Shown here: positions 8,315 to 16,437 of the stretch, one piece after another
How the letters are laid out: each line of letters starts with the position of its first letter
Numbering within the stretch: the stretch's first letter is position 1
Origin: CBFDBF01 sp050293315
GTDB lineage: Bacteria > Pseudomonadota > Gammaproteobacteria > Chromatiales > Chromatiaceae
Assembly (NCBI GenBank): GCA_050293315.1
Contig: JBNKMS010000027.1
Location: 1-24,711, forward strand
Direction of reading: 5' to 3'
DNA length: 24,711 bases
Position numbers and translations under genes: made by a program
Notes under the pieces: model-generated
What the model saw: only the letters and a program-made list of their open reading frames with translations
The model's database searches: none
What the model was told of the DNA's origin: nothing

Positions 8315-8743
8315 CTACTCTTCCTCTGTCGGCGCATCCTCTTCCATATCGACTGCGTCCTCTTCCATATCTGGCTCCATATCATCCTCTAGAGCAGCTT
8401 CTGGCTTAGACCTCTTCTCAGACTCAGCTGGACGTGCCAGCGGAGATTGATCGGTAATGGCCTGTTTACGCTTAATGGTAAGATTACGCAGCACGGCATC
8501 ATTAAAACGGAAGGCATTCTCCAGTTCGGACAGTGCATCGCCATCGCACTCGATGTTCATGAGTACGTAATGCGCCTTGGGTAGCTTCTGAATGGGATAC
8601 GCAAGTTGACGACGGCCCCAATCCTCCAGACGGTGGATCTTGCCATCTTTAGACTCAACGATCGAACGATAACGCTCGATCATACCGGGTACCTGCTCGC
8701 TCTGATCCGGATGGACCAGAAACACTATTTCATAATGTCTCAT
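8315..8743 (-). CDS. rpsF: 30S ribosomal protein bS6, with an acidic C-terminal tail
   Basis: bS6 binds the 16S platform with bS18. Residues 1-100 are the conserved ferredoxin-like fold, opening MRHYEIVFLVHPDQSEQV, with the family motif RLEDWGRRQLAYPIQK. The 142-residue protein is longer than E. coli's 131 because of a tail of about 35 residues rich in Asp, Glu and Met that ends TEEE. In E. coli RimK adds glutamates to the S6 C-terminus, so the Glu-rich end fits a RimK substrate; rimK is not in this window. Part of the tail is encoded by a 21-bp-period DNA repeat (8334-8371). ATG 8743 follows AAGGGG, a strong ribosome-binding site. A structured leader lies just upstream. Confidence 0.97.
   Translation of the reverse strand: MRHYEIVFLVHPDQSEQVPGMIERYRSIVESKDGKIHRLEDWGRRQLAYPIQKLPKAHYVLMNIECDGDALSELENAFRFNDAVLRNLTIKRKQAITDQSPLARPAESEKRSKPEAALEDDMEPDMEEDAVDMEEDAPTEEE
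8334..8371 (-). repeat. 21-bp-period duplication in the bS6 tail
   Basis: A 17-bp unit at 8334-8350 recurs at 8355-8371 with one mismatch. It encodes the repeated DMEEDA residues of the acidic tail and suggests local duplication. A degenerate third copy (DMEP) lies next to it. Confidence 0.7.
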
Positions 8744-8764
8744 TGTTTCCCCTTAAGGATAAAA

Positions 8765-8795
8765 GCCTCCCGTCATAACTGGTATGCGGTGAGGC
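8765..8795 (-). promoter_or_regulatory. structured rpsF leader, candidate S6:S18 binding element
   Basis: The mRNA segment can fold into one long stem: GCCUC with GAGGC (5 bp), then CCG with CGG, then CAUA with UAUG, a 5-nt CCAGU loop, and one unpaired A on each side. It ends 21 nt before the rpsF start. A conserved leader structure with a CCG motif that binds the S6:S18 complex is known upstream of rpsF in many bacteria. Identity with that motif is inferred from place and the CCG, not from an alignment. A second hairpin, GCGTAG with CTACGC, sits upstream at 8806-8820. Confidence 0.45.
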
Positions 8796-8839
8796 AAGGA
8801 GTTTGGCGTAGCGCCTACGCTAAGCCGTAAAAGCGAGCA

Positions 8840-8868
8840 ATTTTACCCTGCACGACAGATCTATGCAA
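8840..8868 (-). promoter_or_regulatory. probable sigma-70 promoter of the rpsF operon
   Basis: TAAAAT at 8840-8845 (5 of 6 to consensus) lies 17 bp downstream of TTGCAT at 8863-8868 (3 of 6). The -35 overlaps the pyrF stop codon. Transcription would start near 8833 and give a leader of about 90 nt containing both hairpins. Confidence 0.45.
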
Positions 8869-9562
8869 CGGCTATCTCTGCCATAATATCCTGCAGACTC
8901 TGCAGCGGGTCAAAGGCAGCGGTGATAGGACGTCCGATCACCAGATAATCTGCCCCATTGGCCAGGGCGGCACCTGGTGTCATTACTCTCTTCTGATCAT
9001 TGTCGGCGGCACTTTTTGGCCTGATCCCCGGGGTTACCAGGAGGAAATCGTCCCCTGTTTGGGGCCGGATTATCCCTGCCTCAAGGGGAGAGCAGACCAC
9101 CCCATCCATCCCGCAATCGGCTGCCAACATGGCCAGTCTGGCAACACTCTCTGCCGGACTCCCAGGCAGACCGATCTCTACCAGGTCCTCCTCCCCCATA
9201 CTGGTGAGTATGGTCACAGCCACCAGTAGTGGACGCTCGCTGCTGGTGGCAAGCCGTTCAGCCGCTGTCTCCATCATACGACGACCGCCCAGGGCGTGAA
9301 CATTAATCATCCACACCCCAAGATCGGCCGCAGCGGCGCAGGCCGCTGCAACTGTATTGGGGATGTCGTGAAATTTAAGATCCAGAAAGACATCAAACCC
9401 ACGTGTGGTCAACTTCTCTACAAACTGGGGACCAAGGCGGGTGAACATCTCTTTCCCGATCTTCAAACGGCAGAGGCTCGGATCGAGTGAGGATACCAGC
9501 TCCATCGCCGGTTTGGCCGCAGGAAAATCCAACGCAACTATGATCTGTCTATCAACTGCCAC
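8861..9562 (-). CDS. pyrF: orotidine 5'-phosphate decarboxylase
   Basis: The enzyme converts OMP to UMP, the last step of de novo pyrimidine synthesis. This 233-residue TIM-barrel protein has the catalytic signature DLKFHDIPNT at 61-70 (D61, K63, D66), Lys34 in RLKIGKEMF, and the phosphate-binding GRPI near the C-terminus. Length agrees with the short bacterial class (E. coli 245). It starts with GTG at 9562 behind GGAGG, spaced about 10 bases. Position after lapA-lapB is the usual gammaproteobacterial order; the gap to lapB is 23 bp. Confidence 0.97.
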   Translation of the reverse strand: MAVDRQIIVALDFPAAKPAMELVSSLDPSLCRLKIGKEMFTRLGPQFVEKLTTRGFDVFLDLKFHDIPNTVAAACAAAADLGVWMINVHALGGRRMMETAAERLATSSERPLLVAVTILTSMGEEDLVEIGLPGSPAESVARLAMLAADCGMDGVVCSPLEAGIIRPQTGDDFLLVTPGIRPKSAADNDQKRVMTPGAALANGADYLVIGRPITAAFDPLQSLQDIMAEIAVA

Positions 9563-9585
9563 TCCACTACTACCTCCGTCTGAGA

Positions 9586-10725
9586 TTACACTTGTACCGG
9601 TTTGACACTACTCCAGGTGTGACAGCTGGGGCAGTGCCAATGCATGGTCTTGGCCCCAAAGCCGCAACTATTACATCTATAGACCGAGCCATCATCCACC
9701 ATCTTTCTAATCAGGCTCTGCAGTATGTCCATGGCATCTGACATCGGGCAGGGCGCCTGTTTAAGGTGCAGGATCAAGAGTCGCTCCAACCCGGTCAGGC
9801 TGGGGGCATCCTCTAAGTAGTTACCGAGAAAGGCTATAGCAGCGCTCGTCCCCTCCTCTGCCTGGATCATATCGGTCAACTGCAGTGCTGCAGGGAGACT
9901 GTCGGCTTGCTCTATAGATCGCTTTAGATACTCCTTTAGCTTCCCCATATTCCCCAGGTGCATGTGACACTGGATCAACGAGGGAAGTATTTCCGAGATG
10001 TATGCAGGATTTTGCAGTCCTACCTTCTGAAAGGTCTTGAGCGCCGATTTGTAGGCCTTGCGCTCTATATCCATACGCCCCTGCAGTATGGTGGCACGGA
10101 CACAATCACTATCACTCGCCTGGGCCTTTTTTAGATACTGTAGAGCCAGTTTTGGTTTGTCACTGTTCTTAGCCTCCTCTGCCAATTCACAGTAGTAGTG
10201 GGCACGCTCCCTTGGTCGTGGATCACCGCTAAGCAGTTCCAGACTGGACGCCACTCGCAGACATTGATTCCACTCCCTCTCCTGCTCGTAAATAACCAAG
10301 AGGTAGCGCAATGCCTCTTTTTTGTGGATATCGGATTCGGCCAGCTCTTCGAACAGCCCTTCGGCGCGATCCAATAGACCGGCACTCAAGTAATCGCGAC
10401 CCAATGCCAATAGGGCCTGGGCGCGGTGGTCTCGTCGCAGGTTGGTACGGGCAATCAGGTTTTGATGGATACGAATAGCCCGGTCTATCTCCCCGCGCCG
10501 CCGAAACAGATTACCCAGGGCCAGATGGGTCTCAATTGTATCTCTATCCACCTCCAGCATCTGGATAAAGACATCGATCGCCTTGTCTGGCTGCTCGTTA
10601 AGCAGATAGTTGAGCCCCTTAAAATAGGCGCTCCCGTATTCCCTGTTACTCCTCTCCTTCCGTTTGGCCGCGATCCAACCAGAAGCGGCAGCAACAGGAA
10701 GCAGCAGTAGAACCACCTCTAGCAT
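9586..10725 (-). CDS. lapB: lipopolysaccharide assembly protein B
   Basis: LapB (YciM) is an inner-membrane-anchored TPR protein that, with FtsH, controls LpxC turnover and thereby lipopolysaccharide synthesis. The 379-residue protein has an N-terminal membrane anchor at about 1-20, serial TPR helices from about 30 to 320, and a C-terminal rubredoxin-like metal-binding module with C351-x2-C354 and C365-x2-C368 in the cytoplasm. E. coli LapB has 389 residues and the same layout. The ATG lies 5 bp after the lapA stop. Confidence 0.95.
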   Translation of the reverse strand: MLEVVLLLLPVAAASGWIAAKRKERSNREYGSAYFKGLNYLLNEQPDKAIDVFIQMLEVDRDTIETHLALGNLFRRRGEIDRAIRIHQNLIARTNLRRDHRAQALLALGRDYLSAGLLDRAEGLFEELAESDIHKKEALRYLLVIYEQEREWNQCLRVASSLELLSGDPRPRERAHYYCELAEEAKNSDKPKLALQYLKKAQASDSDCVRATILQGRMDIERKAYKSALKTFQKVGLQNPAYISEILPSLIQCHMHLGNMGKLKEYLKRSIEQADSLPAALQLTDMIQAEEGTSAAIAFLGNYLEDAPSLTGLERLLILHLKQAPCPMSDAMDILQSLIRKMVDDGSVYRCNSCGFGAKTMHWHCPSCHTWSSVKPVQV

Positions 10726-10730
10726 GGCTG

Positions 10731-11018
10731 TTACTGTCCCCTCAGAGAGTTTGTCTCAGGCTCAGTGGACTCCTTGGATACCGCTTTCAACTGTAGCCGC
10801 ATCCTAAAGTTATCCCTTTTCAGGCGCAGGATCTTGATGCCGGTAACCAGTACACCCAACAGTGCCCCTATAGCGAGTAGGATTACAGCAACCAGAGCAA
10901 ACGGCAGATCCATCCCGCCAAAATAGTAATTCAGATGGACATTTCCAGAGTTCAACGCAGCAAACGCCGATCCAAGTAGCAGCACACATATAAATAACAA
11001 CAGTTTGATTACCAACAT
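10731..11018 (-). CDS. lapA: lipopolysaccharide assembly protein A (DUF1049)
   Basis: This 95-residue protein has two membrane segments (about 1-22 and 38-62) around the LapA-type motif NSGNVHLNYYFGGMDLPFAL, and a basic or coiled C-terminal part. LapA (YciS) works with LapB in regulating lipopolysaccharide synthesis; pairing with lapB supports the call. The start ATG at 11018 follows GGGGGTAGAG. The 145-bp gap between fliK and lapA (11019-11163) shows no clear terminator or promoter. Confidence 0.9.
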   Translation of the reverse strand: MLVIKLLLFICVLLLGSAFAALNSGNVHLNYYFGGMDLPFALVAVILLAIGALLGVLVTGIKILRLKRDNFRMRLQLKAVSKESTEPETNSLRGQ

Positions 11019-11163
11019 TCTCTACCCCCACTGAAGTAATCCTTGGCGCTACTCTACCATACCCTGACAACACTACTTAACAGGGATTGTTGGATTTGTG
11101 GAGGGGTATCTGTTTTATCGAGACAAGAGGGTCAACATGTGGGGTAACTAGGATAGCTACTGG

Positions 11164-12318
11164 TCAGGCATAATCATCCAGCAGGTGGTCACTGCGATAG
11201 TAGTTCACTGGCCCATCCACTGCCACCTCAAGCCCGGTGCCGTCTGCAGCCATCCATGGTGCGCTTTCCTCATGCTGCTGATAGGGGTCAGAGAGATCAC
11301 TACGAGCACTACTTTCGCGCTGACTAACATCTACATTGACCAGTTGAATACCGCTATCTGCCAACATCTCACGCAGCCTCGGTATAGCCGCCTCCAACGC
11401 CTCTTTGACTATGCCGTGTTGGGCGGTAAAGTTGACACTGGCCTGATCATTTTGGATGGAGAGTTGTATATGTAGAGGCCCCAAGTTCGGTGGCCTGATA
11501 CGTACCGATGCAGACTGCACCTCACGCCCTGTCATCCACAAGATACGCTCTCCAATCGCCTGATCCCACCCCTTTTCACCAGGCGGTATAGTCACCGCCT
11601 GCGGGACTACGACCGGGGAGGTTTGTGCAGGAGCGGTGCTGGTAGCACCGCTGGCGGGTGGTGGCGCCATACCCATACCGTTTGCCTCCATGTTGACAAC
11701 CAGGGTGGAGACAACATCGGCCACCGGTGACCCCACCCTTGGGAGTGCGGCAGCCTGTGGTTCAACCACAGGCTGCTCCGAGCCAACCAGTTTGGCCACC
11801 GTTTCACGAAGTAGATCAGTTGTAGGTTGGAGCTGCTGAGTATGCTCATTTTCAGCCTTTAGCATAGATTGGGAGTTCTGCTGTGATAGCGGCAACCTCT
11901 CGCCTAACCGCCTTAACATGCCCTCATCCAACTGCTGTGGCAGCCTCTCGCCCAACTGCTGTGGCATCCCCTCACCCGCCAGAGGATTAGGAGCGACAGA
12001 GGAGGTGGTCTGCGTAGTGGCTACATCAGGCAGCGCCACCTTAACATCTTCAATACCAAGGAGGGGAAATATTGCCGCCAGCGGCAACTCCTTGCCGTCG
12101 GCCAACATCTCCTCCAGTTGCTCAAACTCCTCCGCCGATAGGTGATTGCGCAACATATCGAGCAGCTGCGGTGAGATCTCAGAGAGGGATAGGGCCTCTG
12201 GAAACCCGATAGATCCAGTACCTACAGCGGTCTGTAGCAGGCCGCCCTCTGTGGACAGATCTGCCGCAGGTGCCGCCTGCAGGCTATTTAGAGCACTAAT
12301 AGAAAGCGGGTTTTGCAT
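11164..12318 (-). CDS. fliK: flagellar hook-length control protein FliK
   Basis: FliK is exported as a molecular ruler and switches the flagellar export gate from hook to filament substrates. This 384-residue protein has a long, low-complexity Q/A/P-rich N-terminal ruler region and a conserved C-terminal hook-length domain at about 249-333 with the signature IRPPNLGPLHIQLS and the helix VKEALEAAIPRLREML. A 16-residue imperfect repeat (GMPQQLGERLPQQLDE and GMLRRLGERLPLSQQN, residues 117-148) lies in the ruler part. No other flagellar gene is present in the window. The ATG at 12318 follows AAGGTGG. A sigma-54 promoter precedes it, as for many polar-flagellum genes. Confidence 0.88.
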   Translation of the reverse strand: MQNPLSISALNSLQAAPAADLSTEGGLLQTAVGTGSIGFPEALSLSEISPQLLDMLRNHLSAEEFEQLEEMLADGKELPLAAIFPLLGIEDVKVALPDVATTQTTSSVAPNPLAGEGMPQQLGERLPQQLDEGMLRRLGERLPLSQQNSQSMLKAENEHTQQLQPTTDLLRETVAKLVGSEQPVVEPQAAALPRVGSPVADVVSTLVVNMEANGMGMAPPPASGATSTAPAQTSPVVVPQAVTIPPGEKGWDQAIGERILWMTGREVQSASVRIRPPNLGPLHIQLSIQNDQASVNFTAQHGIVKEALEAAIPRLREMLADSGIQLVNVDVSQRESSARSDLSDPYQQHEESAPWMAADGTGLEVAVDGPVNYYRSDHLLDDYA

Positions 12319-12322
12319 TGCA

Positions 12323-12378
12323 CCACCTTGGTTTCAATATTCTCTGTGCAGTAAAAAGCACAGAGCGTGCCAAGGTGG
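12323..12378 (-). promoter_or_regulatory. nested inverted repeat over the fliK promoter and ribosome-binding site
   Basis: Outer arms, 9 bp, perfect: 12323-12331 with 12370-12378 (CCACCTTGG and CCAAGGTGG). Inner arms, 8 bp, perfect: 12342-12349 with 12358-12365 (CTCTGTGC and GCACAGAG), 8-nt loop. The downstream outer arm contains the fliK AAGGTGG ribosome-binding site. The upstream arms lie inside the sigma-54 promoter and would be absent from its transcript. Confidence 0.8.
12357..12372 (-). promoter_or_regulatory. sigma-54 (RpoN) promoter of fliK
   Basis: On the minus strand the sequence TGGCACG-CTCT-GTGCT matches the -24/-12 consensus TGGCACG-N4-TTGCW with one mismatch. The invariant GG and GC are exactly 10 bp apart. 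Predicted transcription start is near 12346, about 28 nt before the fliK ATG. No enhancer site for an activator was identified. Confidence 0.75.
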
Positions 12379-12411
12379 CTAAAAGGCTATATTTTGGGAT
12401 GGATCCAGCTG

Positions 12412-13215
12412 TTAACGCAGTCCCAGGACGTCCTGCATGTCATACAGGCCTTTTCCCTTCTGCATAATCCAGGCGGCAGCACGCACCGCACCATTGGCAA
12501 AGTTCATACGACTGGAGGCCTTGTGGGTGATCTCCACCCGCTCACCCATATCGACGAACATAACCGTATGCTCACCGACGATATCTCCGGCACGGATGGT
12601 CTCAAAACCTATAGTCTTGCGATCGCGCTCACCGGTCACACCCTCACGGCCATATACAGCGCACTCCTTGAGATCGCGACCCAGGGCGTCGGCAACCACC
12701 TCACCCATACGCAGGGCGGTACCGGACGGTGCGTCCTCTTTAAACCGGTGATGGGCCTCGATAATCTCTATATCCACATCATCACCCATCACCCGCGCCG
12801 CCATATCCAGCAGTTTCAGGCAGAGATTCACACCCACGCTCATGTTAGGAGCAAAGATAATGCCTATATCCTTGGCTGCCTCTTCCAGGCGCCCTTTCTC
12901 CTCATCACTAAGACCGGTAGTACCGATCACCATGCTCTTGCCCCCACCCTGGCAAACCTCCAGGTGCTGCATAGTGGCGGCAGGTCGAGTGAAATCGATC
13001 AATAGATCAAAATCATCTAAGACCTCTCCCAGATCGGCAACAATCTCAACCCCGAGCTTTCCAACCCCAGCAATATCACCGGCATCCGCACCCAACAGGG
13101 GATTCTCCGCATGCTCTGTCGCGGCCCCCAACACCATCCCATCGCCATCCTGAATAGCCCGTACCAGGTTACGGCCCATCCTGCCAGCTGCGCCCACTAC
13201 AGCTACTCTAATCAT
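12412..13215 (-). CDS. dapB: 4-hydroxy-tetrahydrodipicolinate reductase
   Basis: DapB reduces hydroxy-tetrahydrodipicolinate with NAD(P)H in the diaminopimelate/lysine pathway. The 267-residue protein has the N-terminal nucleotide-binding motif GAAGRMGRNLV (8-18), the loop IGTTG (98-102), and the catalytic region EAHHRFKEDAPSGTAL with H155, H156 and K159. ATG 13215 is preferred over the GTG at 13221 because GGGGAG is spaced 5 bases before it. It closes the grpE-dnaK-dnaJ-dapB cluster, an order also seen in pseudomonads, where carA usually follows; here fliK follows instead. Confidence 0.96.
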   Translation of the reverse strand: MIRVAVVGAAGRMGRNLVRAIQDGDGMVLGAATEHAENPLLGADAGDIAGVGKLGVEIVADLGEVLDDFDLLIDFTRPAATMQHLEVCQGGGKSMVIGTTGLSDEEKGRLEEAAKDIGIIFAPNMSVGVNLCLKLLDMAARVMGDDVDIEIIEAHHRFKEDAPSGTALRMGEVVADALGRDLKECAVYGREGVTGERDRKTIGFETIRAGDIVGEHTVMFVDMGERVEITHKASSRMNFANGAVRAAAWIMQKGKGLYDMQDVLGLR

Positions 13216-13235
13216 GTCCACTCCCCAGCAATCAG

Positions 13236-14378
13236 TTATAGACCCATCTTCTCAAAGAAACTCTTCACCCCATCCAGCCAGGTGCTGGAGTGTGGGCTGT
13301 GTTTGCTACCTCCCTGGTTCAGGCTATCGTCCAGCTGCCGTAACAGCTCTTTCTGCTCCTCGGTCAGGTTTACCGGGGTCTCTACATCTACCCGGCAGAG
13401 CAGATCACCTACCGCCCCTCCACGCACTGGACGCACACCCTTACCCCGCATCCTGAACATCTTACCTGATTGGGTACCAGCAGGTATCTTCAATTTAACC
13501 TTGCCATCCAGGGTTGGTACCTCTAGTTCTCCACCCAGGGTGGCGGTACCGATCCCAATCGGCACCTCACAGAACAGGTTGTTGGCCTCACGTGAGAATA
13601 TTGGGTGTTTCTTGACCCCTACCTGGACATATAGATCCCCGGATGGGCCACCCTCCAATCCCGCCTCGCCCTCACCCGAGAGGCGAATCCGATCACCATT
13701 ATCCACACCTGGTGGCACCTTGACTGAGAGGGTTTTATGCTCCTCTACCCGCCCTAGACCATGGCATACATGGCATGGGTCGGTGATGATCTTGCCCTTC
13801 CCATGACACTTCGGACAGGTCTGCTGCACCGAGAAGAAGCCCTGCTGCATCCGCACCTGGCCATGGCCACCGCAGGTATCACAGCTCTTTGGGCTGCTGC
13901 CCTTTTTGGCCCCACTGCCTTTACAGGCCTTACACTGAACCAGTGTCGGTACCCTGATCTTGACAGTGGTGCCGGCTACCGCCTCCTCCAGTGATATCTG
14001 CAGGTTGTACTGCAGGTCGGCACCACGCTGGACCCGTGATCCCGGTCTACCACCACGCCCGGCATTGAAAATATCACCGAACACATCACCGAAGATATCG
14101 CTGAAGTTACCTGCAGCACCAGGGCCCGGGCCACCACCCATGGATGGATCAACACCGGCATGACCAAACTGGTCGTAAGCGGCACGCTTCTGGTCATCCG
14201 AAAGGATCTCATAGGCCTGTTTGGCCTCTTTGAACTGTTTCTCCAGCTCTGCCGAATCTTTACCGGCATTACGGTCCGGGTGATACTTCATCGCCAGACG
14301 CCGGTAGGCCTTCTTAATCTCCGCCTCGCTGGCGTTCTTACTGATTCCCAGAACTTCGTAATAGTCGCGTTTGGCCAT
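13236..14378 (-). CDS. dnaJ: chaperone protein DnaJ (Hsp40)
   Basis: DnaJ delivers clients to DnaK and stimulates its ATPase. The 380-residue protein is a type I J protein: J domain at 1-70 with HPD at 33-35, a Gly/Phe-rich linker at about 75-110, four CxxCxGxG zinc motifs (C149/C152, C166/C169, C188/C191, C202/C205), and C-terminal substrate-binding domains. Length agrees with E. coli DnaJ (376). The ATG at 14378 has only a weak AAGAAG upstream. It is 90 bp from dnaK, the gap containing a stem-loop. Confidence 0.98.
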   Translation of the reverse strand: MAKRDYYEVLGISKNASEAEIKKAYRRLAMKYHPDRNAGKDSAELEKQFKEAKQAYEILSDDQKRAAYDQFGHAGVDPSMGGGPGPGAAGNFSDIFGDVFGDIFNAGRGGRPGSRVQRGADLQYNLQISLEEAVAGTTVKIRVPTLVQCKACKGSGAKKGSSPKSCDTCGGHGQVRMQQGFFSVQQTCPKCHGKGKIITDPCHVCHGLGRVEEHKTLSVKVPPGVDNGDRIRLSGEGEAGLEGGPSGDLYVQVGVKKHPIFSREANNLFCEVPIGIGTATLGGELEVPTLDGKVKLKIPAGTQSGKMFRMRGKGVRPVRGGAVGDLLCRVDVETPVNLTEEQKELLRQLDDSLNQGGSKHSPHSSTWLDGVKSFFEKMGL

Positions 14379-14411
14379 CTTCTTTTTTCAGTATGTTATC
14401 AACGGCAAAAT

Positions 14412-14435
14412 GCGCGGCTGCAGATACAGCCGCAC
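14412..14435 (-). other. stem-loop between dnaK and dnaJ
   Basis: Arms of 9 bp, GCGCGGCTG with CAGCCGCAC (one G-T wobble), close a 6-nt loop. No T-run follows, so it is more likely an RNA-stability or attenuation stem than a full terminator. It could lower DnaJ output relative to DnaK. Confidence 0.45.
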
Positions 14436-14468
14436 ATCTCACACTAGCCCAGCATTTTGGTAGAAGAA

Positions 14469-16397
14469 CTACTTCTGCTCGTCTTCAACCTCTTCAAACT
14501 CCGCATCGACCACATCATCATCAGCCGAGCCGGTAGCCGCTTCAGCAGCTGCTGCAGCCGCATCACCTTCAGGCGCCTGCTCAGCATAGATGCGTTCCGC
14601 CATCTTGGCAGAGGCCTCGGTAAGGGTCTTGGTCTTGGCCTCTATGGCATCCTTATCATCAGCCTTGACCGCCTCTTCCAGATCCTTGATAGCCGCCTCG
14701 ATGCTCTCCTTTTCACCCTCCTCCAGCTTCTCTTCACCCAGCTCATCCATAGACTTCCTGACCGCATGGATCATGTTGTCTGCCTGGTTCCTGGCCTGGG
14801 CCAACTCCTGGAATGCTTTGTCCTCTTCGGCGTGGGCCTCTGCATCTTTCACCATACGCTCAATCTCATCATCGCTCAGACCGGAAGAGGCCTTGATCAC
14901 AATCGACTGCTCCTTACCAGTCGCCTTATCCTTGGCCGAGACATTGAGGATACCGTTGGCATCTATGTCAAAACTCACCTCGATCTGCGGTACACCACGC
15001 GGGGATGGCGGGATATCGGCAAGATCAAATCGACCCAGTGACTTATTGGCCGCTGCCTGGTCGCGCTCACCCTGCAGTACATGCACCGTAACCGCGGTCT
15101 GATTATCATCAGCAGTGGAGAAGGTCTGACTGGCGTTGGTCGGGATAGTGGTGTTCTTCTCGATCAACTTGGTCATAACGCCACCCAGGGTCTCGATACC
15201 AAGAGAGAGCGGGGTCACATCCAGCAGCAGTACATCTTTCACCTCTCCGCCGAGTACACCACCCTGGATAGCGGCACCGATAGCAACCGCCTCATCCGGG
15301 TTCATGTCCCTGCGCGGCGCCTTGCCGAAGAACTTCTCAACTACCTCCTGCACCTTGGGCATACGAGTCTGACCACCGACCAGGATCACCTCATTGATAT
15401 CAGAGGCGCTCAGTCCGGCGTCATTCAAGGCGGTCTTGCATGGATCAATAGTGCCCTGCACCAGATCATCCACCAGCGCCTCGAGCTTGGCACGGGTCAA
15501 CTTCATGTTGAGGTGCTTGGGTCCAGAGGCGTCTGCCGTGATATAGGGCAGATTGATGTCGGTCTGCTGGCTCAATGAGAGCTCAATCTTGGCCTTTTCA
15601 GCGCTCTCTTTCAGCCGCTGTAGGGCCAGTGGATCGTTGCGCAGATCGAACCCCTGCTCCTTCTTAAACTCTTCAACCAGATGATCGATGATGCGCAGGT
15701 CGAAGTCTTCACCACCCAGGAAGGTGTCGCCATTGGTAGCGAGAACCTCAAACTGATGTTCGCCATCGATCTCAGCGATCTCGATGATGGATATATCGAA
15801 GGTACCACCACCCAGGTCGAACACGGCCAGTTTCTGGTCTCCGCGCTTCTTGTCCATACCATAGGCCAAGGCTGCTGCGGTAGGCTCGTTGATAATACGT
15901 TTCACATCCAGACCGGCTATACGCCCGGCGTCCTTGGTGGCCTGACGCTGGGAGTCGTTGAAGTAGGCCGGCACAGTGATAACCGCCTCAGACACCTCCT
16001 CACCCAGATACTCCTCAGCCGTCTTCTTCATCTTCTGCAGCACCTTAGCAGAGACCTCGGGGGCGGCCATCTTTTTGCCGTTGACCTCTACCCAGGCGTC
16101 ACCGTTGTCAGCTTTGACGATCTTGTACGGAACCATCTTTATATCGCGCTGCACCACCTCGTCTTCAAACTGGCGGCCGATCAGGCGTTTGATGGCATAT
16201 AGAGTGTTCTGCGGGTTGGTCACCGCCTGGCGTTTTGCCGACTGCCCCACCAGCACCTCACCGTCTGCCGTATAGGCAACGATGGATGGAGTGGTGCGAT
16301 CACCCTCCGCATTTTCAATTACCCTGGTCTTGTCACCCTCCATCACTGCCACACAGGAGTTGGTGGTCCCAAGGTCAATACCAATAATTTTTCCCAT
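14469..16397 (-). CDS. dnaK: chaperone protein DnaK (Hsp70)
   Basis: This 642-residue ATP-dependent chaperone opens with the phosphate-1 signature IGIDLGTTNSCVAVMEG. It contains the Hsp70 signatures VFDLGGGTFDISIIE and VILVGGQTRMPKVQ, the linker VLLLDVTPLSLGIET, a beta substrate-binding domain and an alpha lid. The C-terminus, Ala-rich and then EFEEVEDEQK, resembles the E. coli tail (EFEEVKDKK). It works with GrpE and DnaJ, encoded on either side. A sigma-32 promoter lies in the 70-bp gap after grpE, so it can be transcribed with or without grpE. Confidence 0.98.
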   Translation of the reverse strand: MGKIIGIDLGTTNSCVAVMEGDKTRVIENAEGDRTTPSIVAYTADGEVLVGQSAKRQAVTNPQNTLYAIKRLIGRQFEDEVVQRDIKMVPYKIVKADNGDAWVEVNGKKMAAPEVSAKVLQKMKKTAEEYLGEEVSEAVITVPAYFNDSQRQATKDAGRIAGLDVKRIINEPTAAALAYGMDKKRGDQKLAVFDLGGGTFDISIIEIAEIDGEHQFEVLATNGDTFLGGEDFDLRIIDHLVEEFKKEQGFDLRNDPLALQRLKESAEKAKIELSLSQQTDINLPYITADASGPKHLNMKLTRAKLEALVDDLVQGTIDPCKTALNDAGLSASDINEVILVGGQTRMPKVQEVVEKFFGKAPRRDMNPDEAVAIGAAIQGGVLGGEVKDVLLLDVTPLSLGIETLGGVMTKLIEKNTTIPTNASQTFSTADDNQTAVTVHVLQGERDQAAANKSLGRFDLADIPPSPRGVPQIEVSFDIDANGILNVSAKDKATGKEQSIVIKASSGLSDDEIERMVKDAEAHAEEDKAFQELAQARNQADNMIHAVRKSMDELGEEKLEEGEKESIEAAIKDLEEAVKADDKDAIEAKTKTLTEASAKMAERIYAEQAPEGDAAAAAAEAATGSADDDVVDAEFEEVEDEQK

Positions 16398-16437
16398 AAT
16401 CTTATATCTCCGCTAAATACTTCTATCTATTTCGATA

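Noticed and set aside
13111..13806. 231-residue plus-strand open frame opposite dapB and dnaJ
   Set aside because: It crosses two well-supported genes in antisense and has Ser/Pro/Arg-rich shadow composition.
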